This document shows, piece by piece, positions 17,507-26,738 of a stretch of 64,000 bases of DNA (its first letter is position 1; each line of letters starts with the position of its first letter). Below the pieces are notes generated by a model. That model was given only the letters and a program-made list of their open reading frames with translations. It was not told the DNA's origin and did not search any database. The translations under genes and the position numbers were made by a program. This stretch comes from CAVUEG01 sp963740525 (lineage in GTDB: Bacteria > Actinomycetota > Actinomycetes > Propionibacteriales > Nocardioidaceae): the NCBI GenBank assembly GCA_963740525.1, contig CAVUEG010000001.1, positions 62,001 through 126,000 on the forward strand, in the 5' to 3' direction.

Positions 17507-18937
17507 TCACCAGCAGCCGGGATGCACGCCGTGCCAGGGGGCCGCGGCCTCGACCTGCGCGGCCAGGGCGAGCAGCAGCGCCTCCTCGGCCGGGCGCGCC
17601 GCGAGCATCACACCCACCGGCAGCCCGTCGGGGGTCCGGTGCAGGGGCAGCGAGACCGCCGGCATCCCGGTGACGTTCCAGGCCGAGGTGTACGGCGTGA
17701 ACCGCTTCTGCGCCTCGAAGTCGGCCTCCGGGTCCTCGTCGTTGCGGATCGCACCGACCGGCAGGGGCGGCATTGCCAGCGTCGGGGTGAGCACGGCGTC
17801 GTACGCCGCCAACCGGAGCAGGCAGCCGGACGCGATCCGGCGTAGTTCGCCGAGGGCCAGCCCGAACTCCGGGCCCGAGACCGCCAGCCCGCGCTCCCCA
17901 GCCAGCGGGTCAGCGGCCGCAGCCCGGCTCGCGCCGGCTCGTCGAGCGGCACCAGCGACAGTCCGGTCAGCACGGCCCAGCAGAGCTCGAACACCGCCAC
18001 CGCCTCGCGCGGCATCGGTACGTCGATGTCGACCACCTCATGGCCGAGCGACTCCAGCAGCCGGCTCGCGTCCTCGTAGGCGCGGACGCACTCATCGTCG
18101 ATCTCGACGTCGGTGATCACCGGGGCCAGGAACCTGGCGATCCGCAGTCGGCCCGGCGCCCGCCCACAGGCCGCCAGGAAGCCGCCGGGCTGCTCCGGCG
18201 CCCACGCCGGGTCGCCGACTGCTCGTCCGGCCATGGCGTCGAGCAGTGCGGCCGCATCCGCGACGGTCCGCGCCAACGGGCCCGACGTGGCCAGGCCCAC
18301 CGGGTCGCCGTACGTCGGGGCTCCACTGATCCGGCCACGGGACGGCTTCAGCCCGACCAGCCCGCAGCACGACGCGGGGATCCGGATCGAGCCCCCACCG
18401 TCTGACCCGTGCGCGGCAGGCACCAGACCCGCCGCGACGGCGGCCGCCGCGCCTCCGCTCGACCCCCCAGCCATCCGGCTGGTGTCGTACGGCGTGACGG
18501 CGGGCGGAGCCACGTCCGGCTCGGTGTAGCAGGGCGACCCGAACTCCGGGGTGTTGGTCTTGCCCAGACTGACCAGGCCGGCGCGCCTCCATCCGCGAGC
18601 ACGACCTCGTCGGAGACCGTGGGAACGTTGTCGCGCAGCAGCGCGGACCCGAACATCGTGCGCACCCCGGCGGTCTGGTTGAGGTCCTTCACCGCGGTCG
18701 GGACGCCGAACAGCGGAGGGAGGTTGTCGTTCTGGAGGCCCCGGTCCGCCAGCCGCGTCTCGGCGGCCCGGGCCGCCGCCAGCGCCTGCTCCGCCGTGAC
18801 CGTGACGAAGGACCCATGGTCTCCGAGAGCCGGTCGATCCGTTCCAGGTAGTGCCCCACCAGCTCCACGGGCGAGACCTCGCGACGGCGCACCGCGTTCG
18901 CCTGCTCCAGCAGCGTCAGGTCATGCAGGGCGGCCAT
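17507..18937 (-). pseudogene. Amidase (amidase-signature family) broken by three one-base deletions
   Basis: Protein similarity to amidase-signature hydrolases runs continuously through three frames. MAALHDLTLLEQANAV starts at 18937; then come VKDLNQTAGVRTMFGS (catalytic Lys), MAGGSSGGAAAAVAAG, GSDGGGSIRIPASCCGLVG (Ser-cisSer) and the C-terminal AWNVTGMPAVSLPLH. Frame changes fall at about 18814 (ccc run), 18576-18590, and the cccc run at 17896-17899; one added base at each restores 477 residues. The three motifs of the Ser-Ser-Lys triad are intact. Either a recent pseudogene or, more likely, indel errors like those in neighbouring genes. Confidence 0.8.
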
Positions 18938-19051
18938 GGGAGGCAACCTACGCCGGGCCGGTCCCGGAGGACCCTCGGGCCGGGGCCGAAGGCCTCTGGA
19001 CAGCACGTCGCCCCGCTTGTTGCGCTGGCGCCAAAGGGGAAGGAGTACCTC

Positions 19052-19657
19052 ATGTCCTGGAGCATCTCCGGTCACTACTTCGAGAACTGCAACTGCAACG
19101 TCGTGTGTCCGTGCACGGCATCGCTCGCGCTGGGCGCCGACAACGACCGGTGCAACGTGGTCCTTGCGTTCCACGTGGAGTCGGGCGAGATCGAAGGCGT
19201 CGACGTGTCGGGGCTCACGGTCGCCGCCATCGCCGACACCCCGAAGTTCATGCACGAGGGGAACTGGCGCCTCGGCGTCGCGGTCGACGACGCCGCCACC
19301 GACGAACAGGCTGACAAGCTCGGGGCGGTCTTCGGTGGCGCACTGGGTGGCCCGATGGAGGGGCTGGTCCCGCTGGTCGGCGAGCAGCTCGGCGTCGAGC
19401 GAGTCCCGATGACGTTCACGTCGAGTGGCGGACAGCATCGCCTGACACTCGGCGACCTGGGCTCGCTCGAGGTCGACGACGTCGTGCCGTTCGGCGTCGA
19501 GACTGGGGAGGCGGTCCGGATCGACGGGGCGTTCCACCCGGCCGGCAGCACGCTGACCATCGGCAAGGCCGGCGAGTCGTCGTTCAGCGGCTTCGGTCTC
19601 GAGTTCGACCTCGCCGGCAAGTCAGGCTTCTCCGCCCCGTTCGCCTGGACCGGCTGA
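19052..19657 (+). CDS. DUF1326 domain protein
   Basis: 201 residues, soluble, no signal peptide. The N-terminus holds C13, C15, C19 and C21 in SGHYFENCNCNVVCPC, a CxCx3CxC cluster that looks like a metal site. The rest is a beta-rich DUF1326 fold. GGGGAAGGAG precedes the ATG. It is followed 4 bases later by a DUF2182 membrane protein; the two families are regular partners. No biochemical function is established to my knowledge. A metal-handling or membrane-associated role is inferred from the cysteines and the partner. Confidence 0.85.
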   Translation: MSWSISGHYFENCNCNVVCPCTASLALGADNDRCNVVLAFHVESGEIEGVDVSGLTVAAIADTPKFMHEGNWRLGVAVDDAATDEQADKLGAVFGGALGGPMEGLVPLVGEQLGVERVPMTFTSSGGQHRLTLGDLGSLEVDDVVPFGVETGEAVRIDGAFHPAGSTLTIGKAGESSFSGFGLEFDLAGKSGFSAPFAWTG

Positions 19658-19661
19658 GTCC

Positions 19662-20462
19662 GTGGCCGGAACCACCCTCACCGGGTCGACCAGCGGGTCG
19701 TACCGGTGGCGAGACGACCCCTTCCTCGGCTGGCGCCTGTCGACGTACGCCGCGCTCTTCGCCCTCGCCGCCCTCGCGTGGTGGATGACCGCGTCACGGA
19801 CCCGCGGCATGGACATGGCCATGGGCCCCGGCGACGTCGCGTTCTTCATGGTCACCTGGGTGGTGATGATGGCCGCGATGATGTTCCCCTCGGTGGCCCC
19901 GATGGTCGCGACCTACGTCAGCGTCCAGCGAGGGCGTCGGGCCAGGCAGATGCCGGCCGCCGTCGGCGGCTCCGCGACCTTCGTGGCGGGCTATCTCGTG
20001 GCCTGGGCAGTCGTCGGGCTCCTCTGCTACGGCGTACTGCGCCTCGCGGACACCGTTGCGGGAAGCTCGATGTTCTGGAGCGACAACGCACGCTGGGTGG
20101 TCGTGGCTGTCCTGGTCGGCGCCGCGGTCTACGAGCTGACGCCGGCCAAGTACGCCTGTCTGCGCCGCTGCCGCACGCCGATGTCGTTCGTCGTACACCA
20201 CTGGCGCAACGGGCAGCTGGGTGCGGGGCGGATGGGCGCGACGCAAGGGCTCTGGTGCGTGGGCTGCTGCTGGGGTCTGATGGCCGCACTCGTCGCGCTG
20301 GGCATGATGAACCTGGCCTGGATGGCGGTGGTCTCCCTGCTGATCGCCGTCGAGAAGGTCCTGCCTCGTCGCGGACTGGCGACCACACTGGTCGTGGCCA
20401 CGCTGGTCGGGCTCGCCGTGGCCGTGGCGGTGGCCCCGACGACGATGGGCCTGATGGCCTAG
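19662..20462 (+). CDS. DUF2182 multi-pass membrane protein, probable metal-binding
   Basis: 266 residues with about six to seven membrane segments. Conserved features of the family are seen: Met-rich TM2 (MVTWVVMMAAMMFPSVAPM), LTPAKYACLRRCRTP, and GLWCVGCCWGLMAALVALGM. Met and Cys residues in and beside membrane helices suggest soft-metal (copper) binding. It starts at GTG 19662, 4 bases after the DUF1326 stop, in a two-gene operon. The stop overlaps the convergent cimA stop by 4 bases. Function unproven. Confidence 0.85.
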   Translation: MAGTTLTGSTSGSYRWRDDPFLGWRLSTYAALFALAALAWWMTASRTRGMDMAMGPGDVAFFMVTWVVMMAAMMFPSVAPMVATYVSVQRGRRARQMPAAVGGSATFVAGYLVAWAVVGLLCYGVLRLADTVAGSSMFWSDNARWVVVAVLVGAAVYELTPAKYACLRRCRTPMSFVVHHWRNGQLGAGRMGATQGLWCVGCCWGLMAALVALGMMNLAWMAVVSLLIAVEKVLPRRGLATTLVVATLVGLAVAVAVAPTTMGLMA

Positions 20463-22058
20463 GCGCCGTGCCGCCGCAGGCCGAACGTCAGCCCGTCGAG
20501 CAGCGCGTCCCACGACGCCTCGATCACGTTGTGGCCGACCCCGACGGTGACCCAGGTCGACTGGCCGTCGCTGGTCTCGATCAGCACCCGGGTCACGGCG
20601 TCGGTGCCGTGCCCCTGGTCGACGATGCGCACCTTGTAGTCGATCAGCTCGAACTTCACGACCTCGGGGTAGATCCGCTCGATCGCCTGTCGCAGCGCAT
20701 GGTCGAGCGCGTTCACCGGCCCGTTGCCCTCGCCGGTGACGACCACCCGAGCCCCGCCCGCGAGCAGCTTGACGGTCGCCTCGGAGATCGCCTCGTCACC
20801 GGGGCGGGTCTCGGTGATCACCCGCCACGACTCGACGTCGAAGTACGACGGACGCACCCCCTCCACCTCCTCGACGAGCAGCAGCTCGAACGACGCGTCG
20901 GCCGCCTCGAAGGTGTACCCGCGCGACTCCATCTCCTTGACCCGCTGGGTGACCCGCGTGATCTGGGCCTTGCCCTCCTCGCCGGTGCCGAGGTCGAAGC
21001 CGAGCTCCTTGCCCTTCAGCTCGATGCTCGCCCGGCCGGCCATGTCGGAGACGAGCAGCCGCATGTCGTTCCCCACGGCCTCGGGGTCGAGGTGCTGGTA
21101 CAGGTTCGGGTCGACCTTGATCGCGCTCGCGTGCAGGCCGGCCTTGTGCGCGAAGGCGCTGGTGCCGACGTACGGCTGCCGTGAGGCCGGCGGGAAGTTC
21201 GTCACGTCCGCGACCGCATGCGCGATCCGCGTGGCCTCGCGGAGCAGACCCACGGGAAGCACCTGCCGGTCGAGCTTGAGCTCGAGGTTCGCGACGACCG
21301 AGACGAGGTCGGCGTTGCCGGTGCGCTCGCCGTACCCGTTGAGGGTGCCCTGCACATGGGTCGCGCCGGCGGCGACCGCCGAGAGCGTGTTGGCCACCGC
21401 GCAGCCGGTGTCGTTGTGGCAGTGGATGCCCACCCGGCCACCGGTCGCGTTGAGGACGTCGTCGACGACGTCGCCGACCCACGGGGGCAGCATCCCGCCG
21501 TTCGTGTCGCAGAGTGCGACGACCTCTGCGCCCGCGTCGTACGCCGTGCGCAGCACCTCCAGCGCGTAGGCGCGGTTGGCGCGGTAGCCGTCGAAGAAGT
21601 GCTCGGCATCGAGGAAGACCCGCTGGCCCTCCGCGCGCAGGTGGCTCACGGTGTCGCGGACCATCGCGAGGTTCTCCTCGGGGGTGGTCCGCAGCGCGAG
21701 CTCGACGTGCCGGTCGTGGGACTTCGCGACCAGTGTCACCACCGAGGCACCGGAGTCACGGAGCGCGGCCACCTGCGGGTCGTCGGCCGCGGCCATCCCC
21801 GGCGCGCCGGGTCGCACCGAAAGCCGCAAGGCGGGCGTTGCGGAGGTCGAGCTCGTGGCGCGCACGAGCGAAGAACTCGGTGTCCTTGGGGTTGGAGCCG
21901 GGCCAGCCGCCCTCGATGTAGCCCACGCCCAGACCGTCGAGCTGCCGCGCGATCGCGAGCTTGTCCGCGACCGAGAGGCTGAGCCCCTCCTGCTGCGCAC
22001 CATCGCGCAGGGTCGTGTCGTAGACGTGGAAGACGTCGGCGTCGAAGGTGGCGGTCAT
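20459..22058 (-). CDS. cimA: (R)-citramalate synthase, with a one-base insertion
   Basis: HMGL-like TIM-barrel enzyme condensing acetyl-CoA and pyruvate to citramalate, the threonine-independent entry to isoleucine; LeuCD and LeuB can complete the route to 2-oxobutyrate. Seen: FHVYDTTLRDGAQQEGLSLS, GYIEGGWPGSNPKD, GIHCHNDTGCAVANTL, AFAHKAGLHASAI, and the C-terminal allosteric dimer domain with NALDHALRQAIERIYP. The frame shifts at the CCCC run 21797-21800; removing one base joins FGATRRAG to MAAADDPQVAAL, giving 532 residues. The ATG at 22058 is chosen. Preceded by an Ile-codon leader and terminator. Confidence 0.92.
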
Positions 22059-22124
22059 GCGGTGATCACTGTCCTGGTCCTCGGTGGGTTGCATCGGTCG
22101 AGTCTGCGGCCGGTCCGGTCGGCC

Positions 22125-22156
22125 AAGAAAAAGACCCCTCGAGGTACGAGAGGTCT
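22125..22156 (-). terminator. Attenuator terminator upstream of cimA
   Basis: On the - strand the hairpin AGACCT-CTCG/CGAG-GGGTCT (with one T-G pair) has a TACCT loop and is followed directly by TTTTTCTT. It lies 67 bases upstream of the cimA ATG and 26 bases after a 9-codon leader ORF. That is the layout of ribosome-mediated transcription attenuation. Confidence 0.8.
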
Positions 22157-22181
22157 GCGCGTCGGGAAGGCTCCCGGCGCG

Positions 22182-22211
22182 CTAGTCGATAATCGTGAGG
22201 CGGTACTGCAT
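22182..22211 (-). CDS. Putative cimA leader peptide MQYRLTIID
   Basis: Nine codons, MQYRLTIID, with adjacent Ile codons ATT and ATC; ATT is rare in this genome. No strong ribosome site is visible. A terminator hairpin with a T-run follows, before cimA. By analogy with ilv/leu leaders, stalling on Ile codons when Ile-tRNA is uncharged would favour read-through into cimA, whose product feeds isoleucine synthesis. The peptide itself probably has no other role. Translation is inferred. Confidence 0.65.
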   Translation of the reverse strand: MQYRLTIID

Positions 22212-22298
22212 GCTTCGAGTCTGCCAGAGGTGTCCGCGATCCGGAACCATGTCTCACACATCGGGCAGGGACAGCCGGCTCCCCGTAACCTGCGGGCC

Positions 22299-23150
22299 AT
22301 GACTCACACAGCACTCGTTCTCGGGGGCGGAGGGGTGACCGGGATCGCCTGGGAGCTCGGCCTCCTACTGGGTCTCGCCGACGCCGGCCAGGACCTCGCC
22401 TCCGCCGACACCGTGATCGGCACCTCGGCCGGGTCCGTCGTCGGCGCCCAGCTGACCAGCGGCCTCGCCCTGCGCGATCTGTACGCCGGCCAGCTGGAGC
22501 CGGCCGACCATGAGATCGGGGCCACGTTCGGCATGACCACGATCCTCAGGATGGTCGCTCCCGCGCTGTGGCCGGGCTCCGCCGCGACCAGACGAAGCCG
22601 GATCGGACGCGCGGCCGCCAAGGCGCACCCAGGCCCAGCCACCGAGCGGATCGAGGTGATCCGCTCGCGGATCGCGGTCACCCACTGGCCAGAACGCGAC
22701 CTGCGGGTCACCGCGGTCGACACCACCAGCGGCCGGCTCGAGGTGTTCGACCGTGACACCGGCGTGGACCTCGTCGAGGCGGTGGCCGCGAGCTGCGCGG
22801 TGCCTCTGGTCTGGCCGCCGGTCGAGATCAACGGCACCCGCTACATGGACGGAGGGATCCGGTCGACGGCGAACGTCGACCTCGCCAAGGGGGCCGACGT
22901 CGTGGTGATCCTCGCGCCGATCCCCCGGTCGTTCAGCCGGTGGCACTCGCTGCCCGCTCAGATCGAGCGGCTCGGTCCGCACGTGCGGACGGTCGTGATC
23001 TCCCCCGACAAGGCGGCACGGGCCGCGATCGGGAGGAACGTCCTGGACCCCGGCAAGCGGGCCGACGCGGCGAGGGCGGGCCTGCGGCAGGCCGCCGACG
23101 TGGCGGCCCAGGTCACCGCGGTCTGGCCGCAGTCGCGCGTCAGCGAGTGA
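22299..23150 (+). CDS. Patatin-like phospholipase family protein
   Basis: 283-residue lipid acyl hydrolase. Seen: the oxyanion loop VLGGGGVTGIAWELG, the nucleophile elbow GTSAGSVVG with Ser43, and the dyad Asp in YMDGGIRSTANVDLA. No signal peptide, so cytosolic or membrane-peripheral. TAACCT at 22286-22291 ends 7 bases before the ATG and no ribosome site is seen, so it is probably leaderless. The 3' end overlaps the convergent methyltransferase by 11 bases. Confidence 0.88.
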   Translation: MTHTALVLGGGGVTGIAWELGLLLGLADAGQDLASADTVIGTSAGSVVGAQLTSGLALRDLYAGQLEPADHEIGATFGMTTILRMVAPALWPGSAATRRSRIGRAAAKAHPGPATERIEVIRSRIAVTHWPERDLRVTAVDTTSGRLEVFDRDTGVDLVEAVAASCAVPLVWPPVEINGTRYMDGGIRSTANVDLAKGADVVVILAPIPRSFSRWHSLPAQIERLGPHVRTVVISPDKAARAAIGRNVLDPGKRADAARAGLRQAADVAAQVTAVWPQSRVSE

Positions 23151-23793
23151 ACGTGAAGAGGCGACGCCCGGACTCGAACTCGCGCGGCGGGCCGTCGTAC
23201 CGGCAGGTCCCGAGCCGGTAGGACGTGTCGTCGGGCGCGTCGAACCCGAGCTCGGTGAACCCCTCCTCCTGGAACCAGCCACGGATCCGGCCGGTGAGGT
23301 CCGCCTCGCCGACGTCTCGCCCACGGGTCCACAGCACCCACGCGCCGGGGGCGCAGAACGTCGGGAGCGTGGCGATCGTGCGGCGTACGTCGTCATCGGT
23401 CATGTTGCCGAACACGCCGCACATCATGACCAGGTCGGCGGGCACCGCACCCGCGTAGCCGTCCGTCTGCCCGGCATCGGCGCACCGCACCTCGACCCCG
23501 GCCAGGGCGGCGTCACGTGCCCGGTCGGAGGCCCTGCGAGCCAGTTCGGGGTCGAGCTCGACGAGGGTCGCGGCGACCCGGGACCCGTCGCGCCGCTCCA
23601 GCACGTCGAGCAGGTCGCGGCCGTCCCCCGAGCACCCGCTGACCACCCGCAGGGGTCCGTCGGGGTGCTGGTCGAGCCAGGCCTCGACCTGGCTGCGCAC
23701 GGCGACCAGGCGGCGGGACAGGTCGGACGTCGGGTCGTCGTAGTTCGCATGCCACGCGTGCCAGTCCATGTCGGAGGGCTCCCCCTGAGTCAT
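23140..23793 (-). CDS. Class I SAM-dependent methyltransferase-like protein
   Basis: 217 residues. LRVVSGCSGDGRDLLDVL is motif I, TLVELDPELARRA the ribose-binding acidic strand, and CGVFGNMTDDDVRRTI a post-motif helix. Substrate unknown. It starts 7 bases after the stop of the serine/threonine kinase, so the two are co-transcribed; whether the kinase controls it is speculation. ATG at 23793, or at 23769 (MDWHAWHANYDD). Confidence 0.78.
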   Translation of the reverse strand: MTQGEPSDMDWHAWHANYDDPTSDLSRRLVAVRSQVEAWLDQHPDGPLRVVSGCSGDGRDLLDVLERRDGSRVAATLVELDPELARRASDRARDAALAGVEVRCADAGQTDGYAGAVPADLVMMCGVFGNMTDDDVRRTIATLPTFCAPGAWVLWTRGRDVGEADLTGRIRGWFQEEGFTELGFDAPDDTSYRLGTCRYDGPPREFESGRRLFTFTR

Positions 23794-23800
23794 CGCTCGA

Positions 23801-25498
23801 TCAGATCCAGTGCCGCAGCTCGGCCAGGAAGGTGCCCGACCTCCAGGGCGCTCCGGGAAGCGGGTCCCAGAGGATGCCCGACGCGGACAGCCCGTGTCCC
23901 AGCAACACGATCGCCACCCCGACCACGGCCAGCAGGCTCCAGCCCAGCCATGGTTCGGCCGAGGCTGCCCGGAGCATCACCTGTCCCTGCCGGGTCAGGC
24001 GCCGCGAGCCGGGACCCCACCACAGGGCGGCCGCGAAGATGGCACCGATGCCGAGCATCCCAGGCACCACCGGCACCGCGAACACGAGGATCAGGACAGC
24101 GGCGAGCATCGCGACACCCACTGCCCAGGCCATGAGCAGGAACGTCCCACCGGTGGCGACCAGGAGGTACCACGGGGCCAGCACCGCCGTCGCGGGCCCG
24201 TCGTGCCAGCGCGGCCCCCGCACGGACCTGCGGTACCGCACCGACTCGGCGGTCCAGGACCAGGCCCGGACCAGCAGCACCGCGACGGAGACCGCCAGCG
24301 TGCCGAGGTAAGGCGCCCGGGCCACGGTGACGGCAACCAGCACGAACGTGGCAGCGGCCAGTAGTCCTCGTTGCAGGCGCGCCTGCCCCTGGCTCGGAGT
24401 CTGTGGCGGCGTGACCGACGCGGGCGCGCCAGGCTGGGCGGGCTGCGGAGCGACGACGGTGTACGCGCGCGTCCCCGGGGTCGCGACGAGGTGGTGGGGG
24501 GTCACCACGGTGGCGGCGTCGCTGGCCGGGGCACCCAGCCCAACGGGGCGAGCCGGACCAACGGGGTCACCAGGTGCCTGCACGACCTCGGTGCGCTGGT
24601 GGTCCGGAAGGCCGGCCACGGCCACTGGCACCGTCCACAGGTCCCCCTGGCCCGACGGCACCTGGGTCATCGGCATCGACGGCTGCGCGGTACCGCCGAG
24701 CCGGGCGTCGACCTCGTCCAGGGTGGGCCGGTCGTGCGCCATCGGGGCGAGGCACTCGCGGACCAGCGCCCGCAGGTCGCCGTGGATGCCGGACAGGTCG
24801 TGCTCGCCGCGGCGGACCCGGTCCATGATCGCCATCGCCGGACCGCGGCCGAAGGGAGGGTTGCCCGTGCCGGCGAAGGCGACGGTCGCGCCCCACGCGT
24901 GGACGTCGGACGCCGGCGACGCGTCCTCGCCGTACAGGATCTCCGGCGCCAGGTAGCCGGGCGTACCGAGCAGCCACCCGGTGTGCGTCATCCGGGGGTC
25001 CTCGGCCAGCCGCGCCAGCCCGAAGTCGATCAGCACCGGCGAGCGACCCTCGAGGAGGACGTTCGACGGCTTGATGTCGCGGTGCAGCACCCCCACGCGG
25101 TGCACAGCCGCGACCGCCTCGGCGAGGCACCGGCCGAACCATCGCAGGTCGTCGGTGTCGAGAGGACCCTCCTGACGGACGTGCTCGTACAGCGAGAGGC
25201 CGGGTACGTACCTGGTCGCGACGTACGGCGTCTCGCCCCAGGGGTCGGCGTCGAGCACCTCGGCCACGCGCGGACTGCGCACCAGTCGCAGCGAGCTGAC
25301 CTCACGAGCCAGCCGCTCGCGGGCCTCCTCGTCGCCGATGATGTGCGGGCGGAGCACCTTCAGCGCGACCCGGCGGCCGTCCGGTGCCTGGGCGAGGTGC
25401 ACCACGCCCATGCCACCCTCGCCGATCTGCGCCAGCAAGCGGTAGGCGCCCACGCGCGGACCGTGCTCGGGCACCCTGCGCGTCCGTCCGATTGCCAC
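23801..25498 (-). CDS. Membrane-associated serine/threonine protein kinase (Hanks type)
   Basis: 565 residues. Kinase domain at about 18-285: glycine loop GEGGMG 26-31, Lys47 in VALKVL, HRDIKPSN from 139, DFG 158-160, and GTPGYLAPE. A Pro/Ala-rich linker follows (about 290-370), then four or more hydrophobic segments near the C-terminus. There is no extracellular PASTA domain, so this is not the cell-wall PknB type. Start GTG at 25498; TACCGT lies 6 bases before it, so the transcript is probably leaderless. In an operon with a methyltransferase. Substrates unknown. Confidence 0.9.
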   Translation of the reverse strand: MAIGRTRRVPEHGPRVGAYRLLAQIGEGGMGVVHLAQAPDGRRVALKVLRPHIIGDEEARERLAREVSSLRLVRSPRVAEVLDADPWGETPYVATRYVPGLSLYEHVRQEGPLDTDDLRWFGRCLAEAVAAVHRVGVLHRDIKPSNVLLEGRSPVLIDFGLARLAEDPRMTHTGWLLGTPGYLAPEILYGEDASPASDVHAWGATVAFAGTGNPPFGRGPAMAIMDRVRRGEHDLSGIHGDLRALVRECLAPMAHDRPTLDEVDARLGGTAQPSMPMTQVPSGQGDLWTVPVAVAGLPDHQRTEVVQAPGDPVGPARPVGLGAPASDAATVVTPHHLVATPGTRAYTVVAPQPAQPGAPASVTPPQTPSQGQARLQRGLLAAATFVLVAVTVARAPYLGTLAVSVAVLLVRAWSWTAESVRYRRSVRGPRWHDGPATAVLAPWYLLVATGGTFLLMAWAVGVAMLAAVLILVFAVPVVPGMLGIGAIFAAALWWGPGSRRLTRQGQVMLRAASAEPWLGWSLLAVVGVAIVLLGHGLSASGILWDPLPGAPWRSGTFLAELRHWI

Positions 25499-25576
25499 CG
25501 CACCACGGTATCCGAGGGACGAGGGCGCCTCGGTGATTGCCCGCGCAAGCCGTGACGACGGTTGGAACGGCTGCGG

Positions 25577-26677
25577 TCAGACGACCCGGTGCATCCAGCC
25601 GAAGGCGTCCTCGGCCCGGCCGTACTGGATGTCGACCAGCGCCTGGCGCACCTTCTTGGTGACCGGGCCGATCGACTCCTCGTCGTCACCGGTGCTGACC
25701 TCGCCGTCACGCCACTTCAGGGTGCCGACGGGGGTCACCACGGCCGCCGTACCGCAGGCGAAGACCTCGGTGATCCGCCCGGAGGCGACGCCCTCGCGCC
25801 ACTCGTCCACCGCGAACCTGCGCTCAACCACCCGGTGTCCGAGCTTGCCGCTCAGCTCGATGACCGAGTCGCGGGTGATGCCCTCGAGGATCGACCCCGA
25901 GAGCTCGGGCGTGACGATGCTGCCGTCGTCGTGCACGAAGAACAGGTTCATCCCGCCGAGCTCCTCGACCCACTTGCGGTCGACGGTGTCGAGGAACGCG
26001 ACCTGGTCGCAGCCGTGGTCGATCGCCTCCTGCTGGGCGAGCAGCGAGCTCGCGTAGTTGCCGCCGGTCTTCGCAGCACCGGTCCCGCCGACGCCGGCGC
26101 GGGAGAACTCCTCGCTGAGCCAGATCGTGACGGGCTTGAGCCCCTTGGCGAAGTAGGCGCCGGCCGGGGACGTGATCACGAGGTAGGTCACGTGCTTGGA
26201 CGGACGAACCCCCAGGAAGGTCTCGGAGGCGAACATGAACGGGCGGATGTAGAGGCTCTTCTCACCCGCCGGCTCGGGTACCCAGCGCTGGTCCGCCTTG
26301 ACCAGGGCGTCGACCGAGGCCACGAAGTCGGCCACCGGCAGCTCGGGGAGCGCCAGTCGCTTCGCGGAACGCACCATCCTGGCGGCGTTCATCTCCGGGC
26401 GGAAGGTCCACACCGACCCGTCCTGGTGCCGGTAGGCCTTCATCCCCTCGAAGATCTCCTGCGCGTAGTGCAGCACCGCGGTCGCCGGGTCCAGCGTCAG
26501 CGGTGCGTACGGCGTCACCCGGGCGTCGTGCCACCCGCGCTCCGGGGTCCACTCGACCAGGAACATGTGGTCGGTGAAGTGCATGCCGAACCCGGGGTTC
26601 GACAGGATCTCCCCCAGCCGCTCGTCACTGACCGGGTCGGTGGCCGACGAGACGGCGATCTCGAGTGAACTCTCCAT
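25577..26677 (-). CDS. ilvE: Branched-chain amino acid aminotransferase
   Basis: PLP-dependent fold IV aminotransferase (366 residues), the last step for Ile, Leu and Val. Seen: the PLP lysine Lys203 in GAAKTGGNYAS, FEGMKAYRHQDG, and ITEVFACGTAAVVTPV, which binds the PLP phosphate. Full length and uninterrupted. It lies downstream of leuB on the same strand with a 61-base gap, so it could be in the same transcription unit. Confidence 0.96.
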   Translation of the reverse strand: MESSLEIAVSSATDPVSDERLGEILSNPGFGMHFTDHMFLVEWTPERGWHDARVTPYAPLTLDPATAVLHYAQEIFEGMKAYRHQDGSVWTFRPEMNAARMVRSAKRLALPELPVADFVASVDALVKADQRWVPEPAGEKSLYIRPFMFASETFLGVRPSKHVTYLVITSPAGAYFAKGLKPVTIWLSEEFSRAGVGGTGAAKTGGNYASSLLAQQEAIDHGCDQVAFLDTVDRKWVEELGGMNLFFVHDDGSIVTPELSGSILEGITRDSVIELSGKLGHRVVERRFAVDEWREGVASGRITEVFACGTAAVVTPVGTLKWRDGEVSTGDDEESIGPVTKKVRQALVDIQYGRAEDAFGWMHRVV

Positions 26678-26738
26678 GGGGGCACGCTACCGAACCTTCG
26701 CGACCTGGTCGCTGTCCGGCACTCTCCAGCCCCGCCGG

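Noticed and set aside
13560..18937. Programmed frameshifts or real pseudogenes in CPBP, gltX, FAH and amidase
   Set aside because: No slippery sequences; the breaks sit in or beside short G/C runs and affect essential genes elsewhere too, so indel error is simpler.
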